NCBI GenBank assembly: GCA_965153455.1
Contig: OZ234496.1
Coordinates: 13,384,304 to 13,448,303 of the forward strand
DNA length: 64,000 bases
Direction of reading: 5' to 3'
Source: Sphagnum compactum
Lineage: Eukaryota; Bryophyta; Sphagnopsida; Sphagnales
The translations under genes were made by a program, and so were the position numbers. This document shows positions 35,520 through 47,420 of the stretch, in pieces. The notes beneath the pieces were generated by a model. It saw only the letters and a list, made by a program, of their open reading frames with translations, ran no database searches and was not told where the DNA came from. Positions within the stretch are counted from its first letter, which is position 1. Each line of letters starts with the position of its first letter.

Positions 35520-36830
35520 AGATCCATCAAATTGCGTTCTTGGTATCTTTGGAAAGCTCTTGATGAGGAGGGGTGCATTGGTTTGATTTCATGATGTTTG
35601 GACTTGTGGTGTAAAAGTCCTTGAATATTGAATATTTTTTCACTGAAAATTAAATTAAATCATAATTGAAAATTTTAGAAAAATTGGGATGTGGCTTTGG
35701 TGTTGTTGGAAAGATATTGAGGATCATGATTTAATGGAATATATTCGCAAGATTTGGACTTAGGATGGGGGAGATATTGAATTTGAAGTGATTTTTGTCA
35801 CTGAAATTTCAAATAAATCACAAAAACCAGGTTTTGGAAGGAAAAAATAGTTGAGACTGTGGTCACATTTGAAGGTCTATTGTTCAATTCGAGTATGAGG
35901 AATTGGGATGTGCCTTTGGTATTGTTGGAAAGATCTTGATGAGTAGGATTTAATGGAATTTATTTTGTAAGTTTTGCACTTAGGATGTGGGAGATATCAA
36001 AATTTAAGTGATTTTTGTCACTGCAATTTCAAATAAATTATAGAAAACCAGGTTTGGAAGGAAAAATCAGTTGAAAATGTGGTCACACTTGCAGGTCATA
36101 TGTAATTTTTCAAAAATTGAATATAAGGTCTAGGGTTAAAGATTTAATTAACCCTAAATCTTACAAAACAATTTTCATATGTTGAGTTTCCCCTATTTTG
36201 AAATGGGTTCACACTTGAACCAACAACACATGCCACACTCCACAAACCACAACACTTCATGCCACACTCTTCATACCTTCAGAAAGCTCTTGATGAGTAA
36301 GGGGTGCACCAACTTGATTTGAGAATGTTTGGAGCTATGGTGTGGAAGCTAGTGATCGTTGAACCATTTTCTCAATTAAAATTAAATAAAATCAGAATTG
36401 AAAACTGTATTGGTATTTGAAGGCAGTCTTGGTGTTCTTGGAAAGCCCTGAGCAAGTCAGATATAATAGAGTTTATTTCACAATTTTCAAGCTAAGGTGT
36501 GGAAAATATTGATTTTTGAGTGTATTTTGTTGCTGGAAATTCAAACAAATTGCAAAAATTGGGTTTGGAAGGGAACATCAGTTAAGCCCTCAATGTGTTC
36601 ACAATGCTGAATTTAGAAACTTTAATTCTGAGAATGTGAAAAATAGAAAAATGTGTTCACACTTGGGCCAATGGCCTAGCATTTATGAAAATTGCAGAAG
36701 GGTGAGTATAAGATGGGGATTAGAGAAGCTTGGCTCCATATGAAGTTTTAGTTATTTTTTAGTTGGAAAGTCTAACAATATTGCAGAAGATGTAAGCATG
36801 AATTTGAATGAAGCAATGATAGTTCATTAA
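35520..36830. repeat. Degenerate tandem repeat, five to six units of about 150-225 bp
   Basis: Units start near 35540, 35690, 35908, 36258 and 36411, with a weaker one near 36660. Each carries, in order, ttgg-aaag-(c/a)t(c/a)ttga, a (g/a)atttaatgga- or ttgatttgaga-like stretch, ctta(g)ga(t/g)g(t/g)gg, an aaattcaaa(t/c)aaat run and ggaagg(a/g)aaa. Units starting near 35690 and 35908 are the most alike, with a period of 218 bp. The lengths alternate, so this may be a higher-order array. The open frames here are repeat artefacts. Confidence 0.55.
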
Positions 36831-37664
36831 CTATGTTCATGTCAGCTGCCAATTTTCATACATGGACATCCTTTAGTTGACATATAATGAAGAAGTTGGT
36901 GCAACTTTAGGACTTATTAGTGCAACAGAATCTATGTTCCATGTTGGTGGGTTCCCTACACACCTTTTTTTCCATTTCTTTTTTAGCACCTTTTAGGGTT
37001 TCCAGAAATGCTTGATTTTGATAGATAGGTTCTCATCATGGTTGATGACACACAATTTGAGCTTTTGCAATCAGAGATGGAAAAAAGATTTACATCCCTT
37101 GAAGGGGGCCGCACACTCATGTCAAGGAATGGTAACTCTCCTCTCTCCCCCCCCCCCCCCAACTATTTGCATATCCTCTATCAAATAGCAAATCCTTTCT
37201 CCACTTTCAACTACCACCAAGGGGCTAGTCTTAAGAGAGACAGCCCTTTTACATTCTTAGGAGCTTTATTCTGTATTATCTTTGGGTTGAAAAATGCATC
37301 CTTCCTTTGGAGGACAAATATTTTAGTAGTGACATTCTCATGTTGGCATGGACTTCTACTATGGAGGTTTGTTGGCATACTCTAAAGAAGAACAAGAGTT
37401 CTAGAGAGGCTAAGAAACAGGCTAAGATGGAGGATTGTTTTAGGTTTACTGGATGTCATGTGGGCATTCTTGTTAGTGGTGATAATACCATCAGTTGGTG
37501 TTTCATCCTATTGTTGTACATCTTGGATGTTTCTGATTTGATGTAATGTGGCTGTTGCCCACCCTCTTCGCCAGGGATTTCTCTATGGTATGGAATAGAG
37601 AACAAGCCAAGCTTGTGCTAAGGCCTGACCCTGTCATGCTTGAACAATAAAAATTCAATTTGCC
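36831..37664. other. No gene recognised; poly-C run
   Basis: A run of 14 C lies at 37147-37160. Short plus-strand frames (37038-37385, 37307-37546) have no recognisable domain and overlap each other in different registers. I see nothing else to annotate. Confidence 0.45.
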
Positions 37665-39465
37665 TGGTAAAATTTGAGAATCTTGAATATCCATAAGAAA
37701 CTGAATTGCAGGCTAAGAAAAAAGTAAGGTAACCTCATATTTACACTTAGTTGTTCACACCCAATTAGCGATTTTCCCAATTGACCTTGGGTACAATTGT
37801 CCACCCATATTTAACCCTAGGTCACTGACTATTTTGTATTTTGTATTCAATAATTATACATTTTATATGGTTTCATCTTTATTTGGGGTTTTCTCATCCA
37901 TCTTTGATTCTTGTGTTTGAGAAGTCTAGGCCTAATTCAAAAGGCCTAGGCCCATGTCCATGAATTTTAGGTTGGGAACCCTATGTCCAAGAAGTCCAGG
38001 ACCTCATAGAAAAGACCTAGACTGCCCCCATCTTGGTGTGCAAGAAGCCCAAACCAAGCCCAAGAGGCCTAAACCAACCCATGCAAGAGAGCCAGCCTTT
38101 GTTGGCTTATTGTTATATATAGAATACCAAAAAGTTCATACTTCTACTTTCGTCAAAGAATATTCCATTGGCATGGGGATAGCTTCCTTTTAGTTTCTTA
38201 GATCCCATGATTTCAAAGCCCTTAGCACATGGTTTATGATTTCGGAGCATGGGGTTTTTGGATTCCAGGCAAGGAGTTTTTGATTCTAAGCACATGATTT
38301 TGGATTCCAAACACACTTGAAATTGTGGCTTGAAATTGGGTGTGAAAGCACTTGTATAGGTATTCTAATCATTTGAATTTGTATGAACATGCCCAACTTG
38401 CTCAGGGTTCAAACCTCGTCCCCATAATCAAAAACCTCGTGCTCAAAATCAATATCCCATACCTAGAATGAAAAAACCCCATGCTTGGAATCTAAGACTC
38501 CATGCTAGCGGCTTTGAAAATGCAAGCTTTGCAAAAATAAAAATAAAATCTACCCTATACTAATGGAATTTGTCTCGAATTATGAAATATTCTCTGAGAC
38601 AAGGGGTATCATAAAAGTATGGCCCTTTTGGTATTCCGTATATCTACCTACCTGTGTACATGTGCTGGGGTGTGGTTGGGTTCAAAGCTTTATGCAAGAA
38701 GGGGTTGTGTCGCTCTTTGGGCTCAAGCTTTTCACATTTGGCTTGGGCTTTTTTCATGCAAAAACGTATGTGCCGGGCCGGGCCTCTTACACCTGGGCCC
38801 AACCTTTTCACACATCAAAAGGGGCCGAGTTTGGCCTCTCGAACTTGGGCCTGGGATTTTTCCAAAGATAAGAGGACATGTCTCGTGGAGTCAGGCCCTG
38901 GGCTTCTTGATAAGAGGCTTAGTCATTTCAGTGAACTCATACATGGGCCCAGCCCAGCCTTTTTTAACACATGCATCGGCTGGTCCATGCCTCTTGGGCT
39001 TGGATCAGGCTTCTTGGACACTGGGATGGGCCAATAAATCTAGGTCTCTTTAATAAGGTCCTAGACTTCTTGGACATTGGACCTAGGCTTCTTCAACATG
39101 GCTAGGCTTGGGCTGAACTTCATGGATGGGACCCAAGCTTCTTGAACTACCTAGGCCTAAGCCTCTCATAGGGCTGGGGTAGGCCCAAACTCAAGAATCA
39201 ACTCTGAAGAGATGGATGAAAAACCCCCAAATAAGGATGACACCATATGAAATATATATATCTATTGAATGACAAAATACAAAACACAAAATTGTCAGTG
39301 ACCTAAGGCTAGATATGCATGGACAATTGTACCAAGGGTCAATTACTAAACCCCATGTTTGTGAATAACCATGTGTAAATACAAGTAATTTACAAGTAAA
39401 TCTGAGGTTACCTTACATTTTTTCTAACCTACATGTCATTTTCTTATGAATATGCAATGTTCTGA
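37665..39465. mobile_element. Foldback element 1: long imperfect inverted repeat, about 1.8 kb
   Basis: The left arm (37665 to about 38330) matches the reverse complement of the right arm (about 38420 to 39465). Outer parts pair around gtaaggtaacctca (left, near 37724) and tgaggttaccttac (right, near 39402). Middle parts pair through tgg(t/c)acaattgtcca blocks. Inner parts pair around gaataccaaaa (38112, inverted near 38630) and gcatggggtttttt (38247, inverted near 38480). The right arm is about 400 bp longer because a GC-rich stretch with repeated gggcttcttgg/gcccaagc-type motifs is expanded there (38640-39190) relative to the left (37925-38090). There is no transposase. The small frames in this GC-rich part are repeat artefacts. 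Confidence 0.65.
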
Positions 39466-40209
39466 AACTTATGTCAGATCAGCAGGAAATGACATAGTCA
39501 GCTGCCATGGCTGATTCTGTCAGTTATGAAGGTGTGAAATTTTGGTGAAATTTTGTTGAACTAGTTTTTTTTGGTTCAATGTTGTGATGTTGCTCAAAAT
39601 GATGATCATCCATAAGTATATTTAACCAAATTTGGCAATATTCAAAATATGAAATTAGAATATCTTAAGCACCCTTTCATGTTGTAACCAATTGTGGTGC
39701 TTTTCAAAACAAAAATTAACATTTATGAAGAATTTTTTTCCTAAAAAAAAAAGACTTGTACAGAATATTATTTTTTAAAAATCGAAAAAGTGGCGAAAAT
39801 TCGCCACCCAAATAATCACTGGTCAATTCTTCATCCATTAAAAACCTTTTGGCAACCAGCCAAACCTAAGAATTTCTAGCAACCAATCGCCAATTGTTTG
39901 TACCCCTAAGGGAACCAGGACCTAACGTAACTTGGGCCCCTTTCTTAAGGGAGCAGATTTTGAACACTTTTAGAAACCAATCCCAAATATTTTCCCTTGG
40001 GGAACCAAACCCACAAGGAAATCAATAATGACCTAATGTAAACTTGGGCCCAGCCTCTGGACTCTGGAGGGGGTGTTTGAGTTTTTGTTGATTTCAGGTT
40101 CTTCATCCAAAGCTTTGCAGCTAGGTACTAAAGTACAAACGTCCAAACCTAAAATCTCTCAGCACTCAAGTAAAACCCTAAAATTTCCATGAATAGGGTT
40201 TTTTTTTTA

Positions 40210-40252
<43 letters not shown>

Positions 40253-41129
40253 TTAGCATTAAATACACCAAGGATTCCCTTGCTTGAAATCATTAGGTGA
40301 CTTTGATTGCCGAAACTACATAGTAATACCCGAGTGCCAGAGAAATGCCTTAATTTTCGATCAAGTCAGCGCTTTAAGGCTAGGAGTGGTACAGATATGA
40401 ATGTGGGCGGCATTTACTACTCTCATTAATAACTCCCCCTGACACCCCATGTGGTAGATGCAGCAAGCAACAGCTTCAATCTTCATTTGAAAACAAAACA
40501 AAACATAACAAAAGCTTCTCTAACTTAGTGTGTACATATAGCCTATATACCCACTCATACATGCATATATTATTTTACACATATCATGAATATATATATA
40601 TATATATATGAATGTTTTTATATAAATCTTGGCCCACCAAGTTGTAACCAACATCACCTTGTGTTCATTGATGGCCAAATTTGAATTCCTTGTTTTGGGT
40701 GCTAGCCTACACAAAACTTCCAGAAACACAAACAAAAGACTTTTAACTGTAGAGATTTAGTTCATTCTTGAATGTAGATCCTCAACATGAGATCCTAAGT
40801 CTCTTTATTTATTAGATTGCTTGGACCCATAAACACACACACACTCACACATACATACATATACATATATATATATATATGAGTAATTTGCAAACTGTTT
40901 GCAACTGCAAGTGCCAGGCATATTTCCTGTATGCATAGAAATTGGCACTGACCAATGTGTACAAGAGTTGAGGAATGTGCAGAATGCAGACCATACCAGC
41001 TATGATATGGGTGCCAATGTGATCAGTTTTATTGAAAGAGAGTGCAGTATTGAATGCCTACAGAGTGCACACTGGGTGCAGTCATTTACATAAAACATGA
41101 CTACCTTAAGCACCAGCAGAAAATTTCTA
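39466..41129. other. No gene; microsatellites
   Basis: Contains (GA)n at about 40216-40248 and AT runs at about 40589-40608 and 40862-40880, with short CA/TA runs between 40835 and 40865. A small palindromic ggcgaaaattcgcc lies near 39792. No coding region is recognised. Confidence 0.5.
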
Positions 41130-42310
41130 AGTGTATCCGGAGGGAGAGGTTGGTTCTTCTGGGTGTGCAGATTGGTTGTCTATGGGTGCAGGGGTGGAGT
41201 TTACAGAGCTTGATGTATTCAAATTTTTTTGTGCACCCCAAAAAGTTTCAAGTTTTGGGACTCATTTATTGCAAGAACTTGATGTGGCTGCACGTTTATG
41301 ACGCCCCTGTGATAGGGTGATGACATTGTGCCTATGTGACACCTAAGTGGCACATACTTGGCATTGATGTTGCACCTATGAGGCACTGACATGGCAACTA
41401 TGTGGCATTCATGTGGCACTTGAGAAACTATGTGATGCTGACGTGGCACTTATGTGGTGCTTATGTAGGTTTGAAAAAAAACACATCAGTTTTTAAAGTT
41501 TTTTCCCAAAATCTATGTCCTTAAGAATGTGTAGGTTCTTTTTGGAATGATGTAGGGTTTTTTAATTAAAAAATTCATTTTTTTCAGTTTTCTTCTCCAA
41601 AACTTACATCGAAAACCCATGTCATTTTTAAAAAAAAACCTACATTGATGTAGATTTTCTTTAAATGTCAAAGATTTTTCTAATTAATTATTCTTTTGAG
41701 TATTTTTTTCCCCAAAACCTACATCATTTCAAAAAATCTGATGTTGACATAGGTTTTGGATTTAAAAAAAAGATAAATAGTAAAACTGAAAGAAACTGAA
41801 TTAGAAAAAGCCTACATCATTTCAAAAAAACATGTGCGACTTTAGAAAATTTTGAGAAAAGCTAAAACATTTAATTAAAAAAACTAGTCATTTATAAAAA
41901 AACCTATGTTGATGTGTTTCTACAATTTTCCCCAACATGGGAACATACATTCTTTTTATGGGCTAGGGGTTCCCAACTCTAAAGCTTGTTCCCATGTGGA
42001 ACATGGCGAACAAGTGAAAACATGTGAACATGAGTTTCCAATGTGTTCATGAGTGCCATGTAGGTGTTGCGTGGGTGCCACATTGGCAGCACATCATCAT
42101 CTTGTTAGCTGGGTGTCATAAATGTGCATCCACATCAGGTTCCTTGAATAAATGTGTCCCAAAGCTTGAAACTTTTTTTGAGTGCACACAAATTTTCACA
42201 CCCCAAAGTTTGCCCCTGCACTGTTACACGGCACCTCTACAGCCCCCACACTTGAAAGTTGTGCACCTCAAATAGCCATCCCAATGTAGAGGGCACCTTA
42301 TTTAGCCAAA
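41130..42310. mobile_element. Foldback element 2: long inverted repeat, about 1.2 kb
   Basis: The left arm around 41223-41302 (aaaagtttcaagttttggga, then ctcatttatt, gatgtggctgcac, tttatgac) matches the reverse complement of 42119-42196. Similarity extends outward to gggtgcaggggt against the inverted cccctgcactg (42213), and inward through repeated (t/g)atgtggca motifs (41320-41460, inverted at 42035-42090). The interior (41470-42010) is AT-rich and itself partly palindromic, with several copies of (aaaa)cctacatca/tgatgtagg on both strands. There is no transposase or long ORF. Confidence 0.6.
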
Positions 42311-43300
42311 TATCTCCTCATGACATTGGGTTGGGGGGGGGTTTGGGGAAGTGAAACACTATGTGGGCTCAGAAGTTCATTTTTCTTTTCAAATTCTTTT
42401 CCTTCACACCAAAAATAAAAAAATCTGCCAGTGCGTCACATAAGCTGGTGCCCCAGGGCATTCCAGACATAAGCATCCCTTGACTCCACCTTGGATGGGT
42501 GCTTATTTTGGGAGCACCTGGCTCCTTTAACAACAACCCTCCACCATTTTGTGGAAATCCTGAAACAAAAGCCAAATGCTCTAGATTTCTCTGGCAGCAG
42601 AAGGGTTTGTCTGGAAGGAGAACAATCAACAGCAAGAAGACAAAGATGAAGCCAATGGCAAAATGGTTGGCACCTGACAATTTCATTTAATTGAATTTTA
42701 TCCCACAATTCTAAGTCAAAGGCAGAAGAAACAAGAAGCCTTTTTCACCTTCAGTTTGAACCAGGCAGTCTATTATCATTTCCAGTTCTAGAAGAAGGCC
42801 AGGGTGAAGCAGCACCCATGTTGCTACCTTCACCTTGTTGAGTGAGGCCTCTTAGTTGCCCTATTAAGCGGAAAAAATGTTTGAGATGAACTCAGAGACC
42901 CTGACATAGTTTAAAAACACAAATATTTTGAAATAATTTAAATGGATTTTGGGATTTTTACCATGGTACCAACTTGGCTGCTGATTCATCCAAGAGTTGC
43001 CTGTCATGGCCCTCAGCTCCCTCACCATAAGGCAACTTGGGCCAAGCATTCCAAGGTAGCCCAATTCCTGTTTTGTACTGTTGAAACTTTTGACTCAAAG
43101 AGCAGTAGTGAGTGGGTCCTAGATTCCCATTGTCAATTTGACAAGGAATGTCAAAAGAAGTAAAGAAAAAGGGAGAAAACCTCACTTTTTCCCTTGCAAT
43201 TAAAAAAACCTCCATAGTACTCCTCCAGGCATATGAAAGTGGCAATTTTATGATGAAACAAATTTGTAAGTGCATCAGATTGTTTCCACTCTTCAAAACA
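42311..43300. other. No gene recognised
   Basis: A short G run is near 42333-42342. Open frames on both strands between 42369 and 43296 overlap each other and show no domain, signal peptide or coherent splice structure that I can support. They may be part of an old retroposed or genic fragment, but I cannot identify it. Confidence 0.4.
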
Positions 43301-43313
43301 TGTAATTATCACC

Positions 43314-43474
43314 CCATGGGATCTCATCAAAGGTTCTGGGTTCAAACACACTGGTGTGCAGGTGAAAAGCCCTGCTGGCCCTCTGCCACCAAGCTTGACT
43401 TGTGGCTTCCAACAGCTTCTTGGTTGGGTGGGCCATTGTGTTCCCAAAATTTGTTTTTAAAAAAAAAAAAAAGG
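43314..43474 (+). mobile_element. Short retroposon (SINE-like) with poly(A) tail and target-site duplication
   Basis: The body, about 145 bp, starts ccatgggatctc, contains a box-B-like ggttcaaacac (43335-43345) and ends in a run of 14 A (43459-43472). It is flanked by tgtaattatcacc (43301-43313) and tgtagttatcacc (43475-43487), 12 of 13 bases identical, a convincing target-site duplication. No box A is found at the expected distance upstream of box B, since that position falls in the flank, so it may be 5'-truncated or not tRNA-derived. Confidence 0.6.
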
Positions 43475-43489
43475 TGTAGTTATCACCTT

Positions 43490-46100
43490 GAATTCAATGA
43501 AAACTCTCGTACTAATTCCAATTATCCCAATTCCAAAAGGAAGGTGGATTTACAAGTCATATCACTTATATAGACTATTTACATTTCACCAATTTTTCAA
43601 CTCTTACCAGGCTAAAATAAATAGCATAAGTTTATTTCATTTATTTCTGTTTCAGAGCTTGTTTACTCGCCAGAATAAACAAACAGAGCAAAATTGATTC
43701 CAGATTAATCAACATCAAATCTAGGATTAGGTAGATTGCCATTATAAAGCATGGAGCTGTAAATCTGTTTGAAATGGCTTAGGGTAGTTCCTGTTTGGCA
43801 GCAAGGTGCCTAATAATAGTTTTTTTTTGGGGTCATTTACTTCCAGGAGTAAAAATAATAATATTTAACAATTAGGCACGATACTAAATAATGGAGCTAG
43901 TGTGCTTGAGATTTTCAGCATGGCAGGAAGGTAATTTTCAGAAATTTTATCAAATCCAAAAATAATTAATTGGTGATTCACCAACCTAGGTACTATGGTA
44001 TCCCCATTAAATTATGAGTAAGTTACAAGACCACAATAGAGGCCTCTACAAATTAGTCTATGACTCATGTTTGAAAAATAATAATCATAACTTATCATTT
44101 TGGGCTCCCAAAAATATGAAAAAAATATTTCAGGGTGTATTTTTTTGGTGCAATTAGCTACAAGGCATGGTTAGTTAGGTGACTGACTACCTTTCATCTT
44201 GACCAGACCAAAATGAGCTTAAACCCTTTCCTATGCAAGCAACACCCCCGCCACCTTAAGTGTCTTAAAATTACATAATTGCCAGAAGATGGATAGTTTG
44301 AATGGGGGAAGAAGCTGTAAATAACCATGATGTGCTTTAGGTAGTAAATATTAGATGTCAACTCCTGGGCCTATAAACATGAGGTAGTTATTCTGTTATG
44401 TAAAAGCCCATAGCTGATCATTGATGATTAAAGTTAGCCTCTCTCCCTCATTCATCAGGATGGGGTAAAGATTTATGAAACCTCAGAAAATAATACTACA
44501 AGTGTGTGGGGGGGGGGGGGGGGCCATTGACTTGTATCAATGTCAAAATCTACAAAGACAAACCTGACAAATGAACATGTAGGAATTGGATCTCCTCCTA
44601 TAAATCCAAGCTTAAATATGATGCACACTTATAGCTTAGGCACAAGTGAGTCATTAGTGCTGTTGTGAGCCCATTGGAATTGTGAGTATTAATTAATTAA
44701 TTAATTACCTCTGTTATAGCCAATTATTTTGAGTAAACAAAGAATAGTCGCTTCCAGTTCTAAAAGTGATTTGAGTCATATGCAAGAAGAGCCTTACCAT
44801 TTGTATTTTCTAAGAGCATCTCCACAAGTGCTGAGTATGTGACCAACCCTCAAAGAATATTTCTCACATCCAAGTCTGTAGTTAGTTACTTATTTCCAAC
44901 CCCACCTATAAAACTGAAACTGGGACTGCAAATAGGTGGGAGACTACTACTGATAGCAACCCACCTGGACCAATCAAACTATCAAACTGAACAAGAACCA
45001 GCATTAGTGTTCTAATTAAAATTTTAAAACTTGAACTCAATGTTTCCCATAAGAGTAAAGCATCGCCCCAAACTAGTTTTTCTCTAGTTGGGCATGTATA
45101 CTGATCATTCATGGGTATGTGCATTGATATTAATTTGGATATCAAGTACCAGACTTGGCTGGTATGTCCATGTTGCAAAAAAGGCACCCATACCAATATA
45201 TCCACCATTTGACAAATGTGAATACCACAATTCGATAATGGTCTTGATTTTTGGAAATGCTAGTTCATAAGAATATTCTCCCTCTCATCAATGGCGACAC
45301 TATGAGTATCAAAGAACCCTAAAGGCTAGTACTCAAAATCAAATTATGACATTTTCATAACGTTATAGTGGTGGCTTTGCTTGAAAGGTGACCTTGTTTG
45401 AATGACAACTTTGCTAGAATGAAGTGTGTATGGGACACTAATGTCACAATTGTGAGCTTCATGGATTGGGTGTAATAGAATCAACTTCAAAATTGTGGCA
45501 CCATTATCAAGTTTCTCATTTCTTCATTTTCTTGTGTTTTAGGTATGAGTTTGCTTTTAAACACTTGCACCTCATTGCGCCTAATAGTGTTGCCTTTATG
45601 CACTTGCATTTTATCGTACTTAATAATTTAACATGCACCTGCATTTTATTGTACTTGATAATTTAACACAACTTCAATGTTTCTTCAAATTCATGCCTTG
45701 TGTGGGTGGTGCTTGCAATTAAAAAAACATGGATAACATTTATCCATGTGATAATTTCATGGTTATGCTCTTTGTAAATTAAGGTATCTTATCAAGTCGA
45801 TATAGGAGACATTGACAAAAGAAACAACCATAGAGGAGGTAACCAACAATATTTTTACAAAAGTTGAAGCAACTTGTAGAGTGTGATGCTTTAAATTCTT
45901 TGGACTAATCAATGTTAGTGGGTGTAGCACCATTGTAACTTAGTTACATGGGTTTTTTTTCAATTTAATGTTGAAGTTGGAACACATATCATCAACTAAA
46001 AGGTGCCTAAAATGATGTGATGTGTGTTTTACCATCCCATGGCATCAAGTTCAATCTCCTACAATATTTGCAAAACATGTTGCAAAAAGGACATGGTGTA
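43490..46100. other. No gene recognised; poly-G run
   Basis: A run of 16 G lies at 44508-44523 and a short (taat)n at about 44690-44706. The strand is AT-rich with many short frames and no domain. Confidence 0.5.
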
Positions 46101-46109
46101 ATTTACAAC

Positions 46110-47420
46110 AATTGGGTGCCATAGGATTACAATTCTAGTTTCTTGGAAGTTCCAAATATTTTTGGGGCAACTCTTGCTAAGATTGTGAAGCCTTTATTTG
46201 TCCAATTTCAATTGGTTGACAAGGCATTTGTTTACATAAAGGATGAACATAGCAATTCATGTACCTTTGAAAGTGTCACAAGTTGTAAGCTTTTAGAGTT
46301 TTAAAAAACCTTTTGCAAGTACATGTTTTGGCCATATGATGGGCAAGGTGTGTCAATATGCAATTATAGAAGATAAGGTATGTGCATCAATGAAATAAGT
46401 TTTTATTAGGTCCAAGAAGCTTTGCAAAAGACCATTACATAGACAAAGAAAAACGTGAAGGGGCACTAGGAGGGGGATGAAACTTGTGTTGAAGTGGGTC
46501 TTCCTTTTCATAAGTTGAAGATTCCAATCAAATCGTATTTCGTGTTGCATGTTCTTCTATTTCAAAAGACAATATATAATGCTTTTACAATGTATCCAAC
46601 ATCATAGTTTCCAACTACATGTTAAGGTATGTATTTAGTTGTCTCACCAATGCTATAGCAAATATAATCATACAAACTTTGAACCTAGTAATCTAGCAAT
46701 GCATGTTGAATGAAACATATGGGAATTGGCTTTTGTTTGATATTCTAGATGTTGTAATGTTGATCTTAGTAAAGTTAAAAGCATAAGAGCTGACTTGCAA
46801 TGTCAATTACATCTTTCTTGTGTGACGACTTCAACTTTGAAATTAAGATATTGCATTCTTGCATGGCATGCCTAATTGTAACATTTCTTATTTCTTTTTT
46901 AAAAAATTACAAGACCTTTTTTGTGACAAAGGTGCACAACATGTTTTCAATCATGTTGGACCCTGCTACAAAGGCTTGTAATGTTTGCAAAGAATTTGTT
47001 GGTGAAGGTTTCATGTTTCATAATTTTTACTTTTATTGCCTATTGAAATTGAGTAAAATTCTTATGACTTTTTATTTAATGTCATAGCTTGAAATGAGGA
47101 GGCAACACATGTTTCAATAACAAAGGAACTTTCATTATTTAGAAAAGTTGTTAATGCATATGAAATTCCAAGCCTTTGTAATGGTGGAAGGAAAATGAAG
47201 TTCAATTTTTTATAATTATATTAACTAATATGTCTTTGGTGTCAATTTGAAAATCTAATTATAGGAAATTGAAGTAGAGCAAACACATATTTAATGGTGT
47301 TGGCATTTAATCTTGTTGCAATAATGCAAGTTGCATACATATCATTTTGAATTCACTCATCATTATCAATAATATCAAGTCTAGTCATGCATGCAAAAGA
47401 AGCCACTCATAGGTATAAAA
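46110..47420 (+). pseudogene. hAT-like transposase relic
   Basis: Read with several frame changes, the plus strand gives ATLAKIVKPLFVQFQLVDKAF, then YIKDEHSN (46170-46255) and, in the longest open piece (46800-47087), VHNMFSIMLDPATKACNVCKEFVGEGF. This is followed at 47130 by a segment reading ELSLFRK. The MLDP(R)-type motif followed by a VKEFVG-like stretch is characteristic of plant hAT-family (DUF659/hAT dimerisation) transposase-derived proteins. Stops interrupt every part and no terminal inverted repeats or 8-bp duplications were found. hAT transposases cut and paste DNA; this one is dead. Confidence 0.45.

Noticed and set aside
38404-38418. Box-B-like gggttcaaacctc
   Set aside because: No box A at a suitable distance and it lies near the loop of foldback element 1; not a tRNA or SINE.
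38563-39053. Three overlapping plus-strand frames of 102-144 codons
   Set aside because: They are the three registers of the GC-rich repeated arm of foldback element 1, not a gene.
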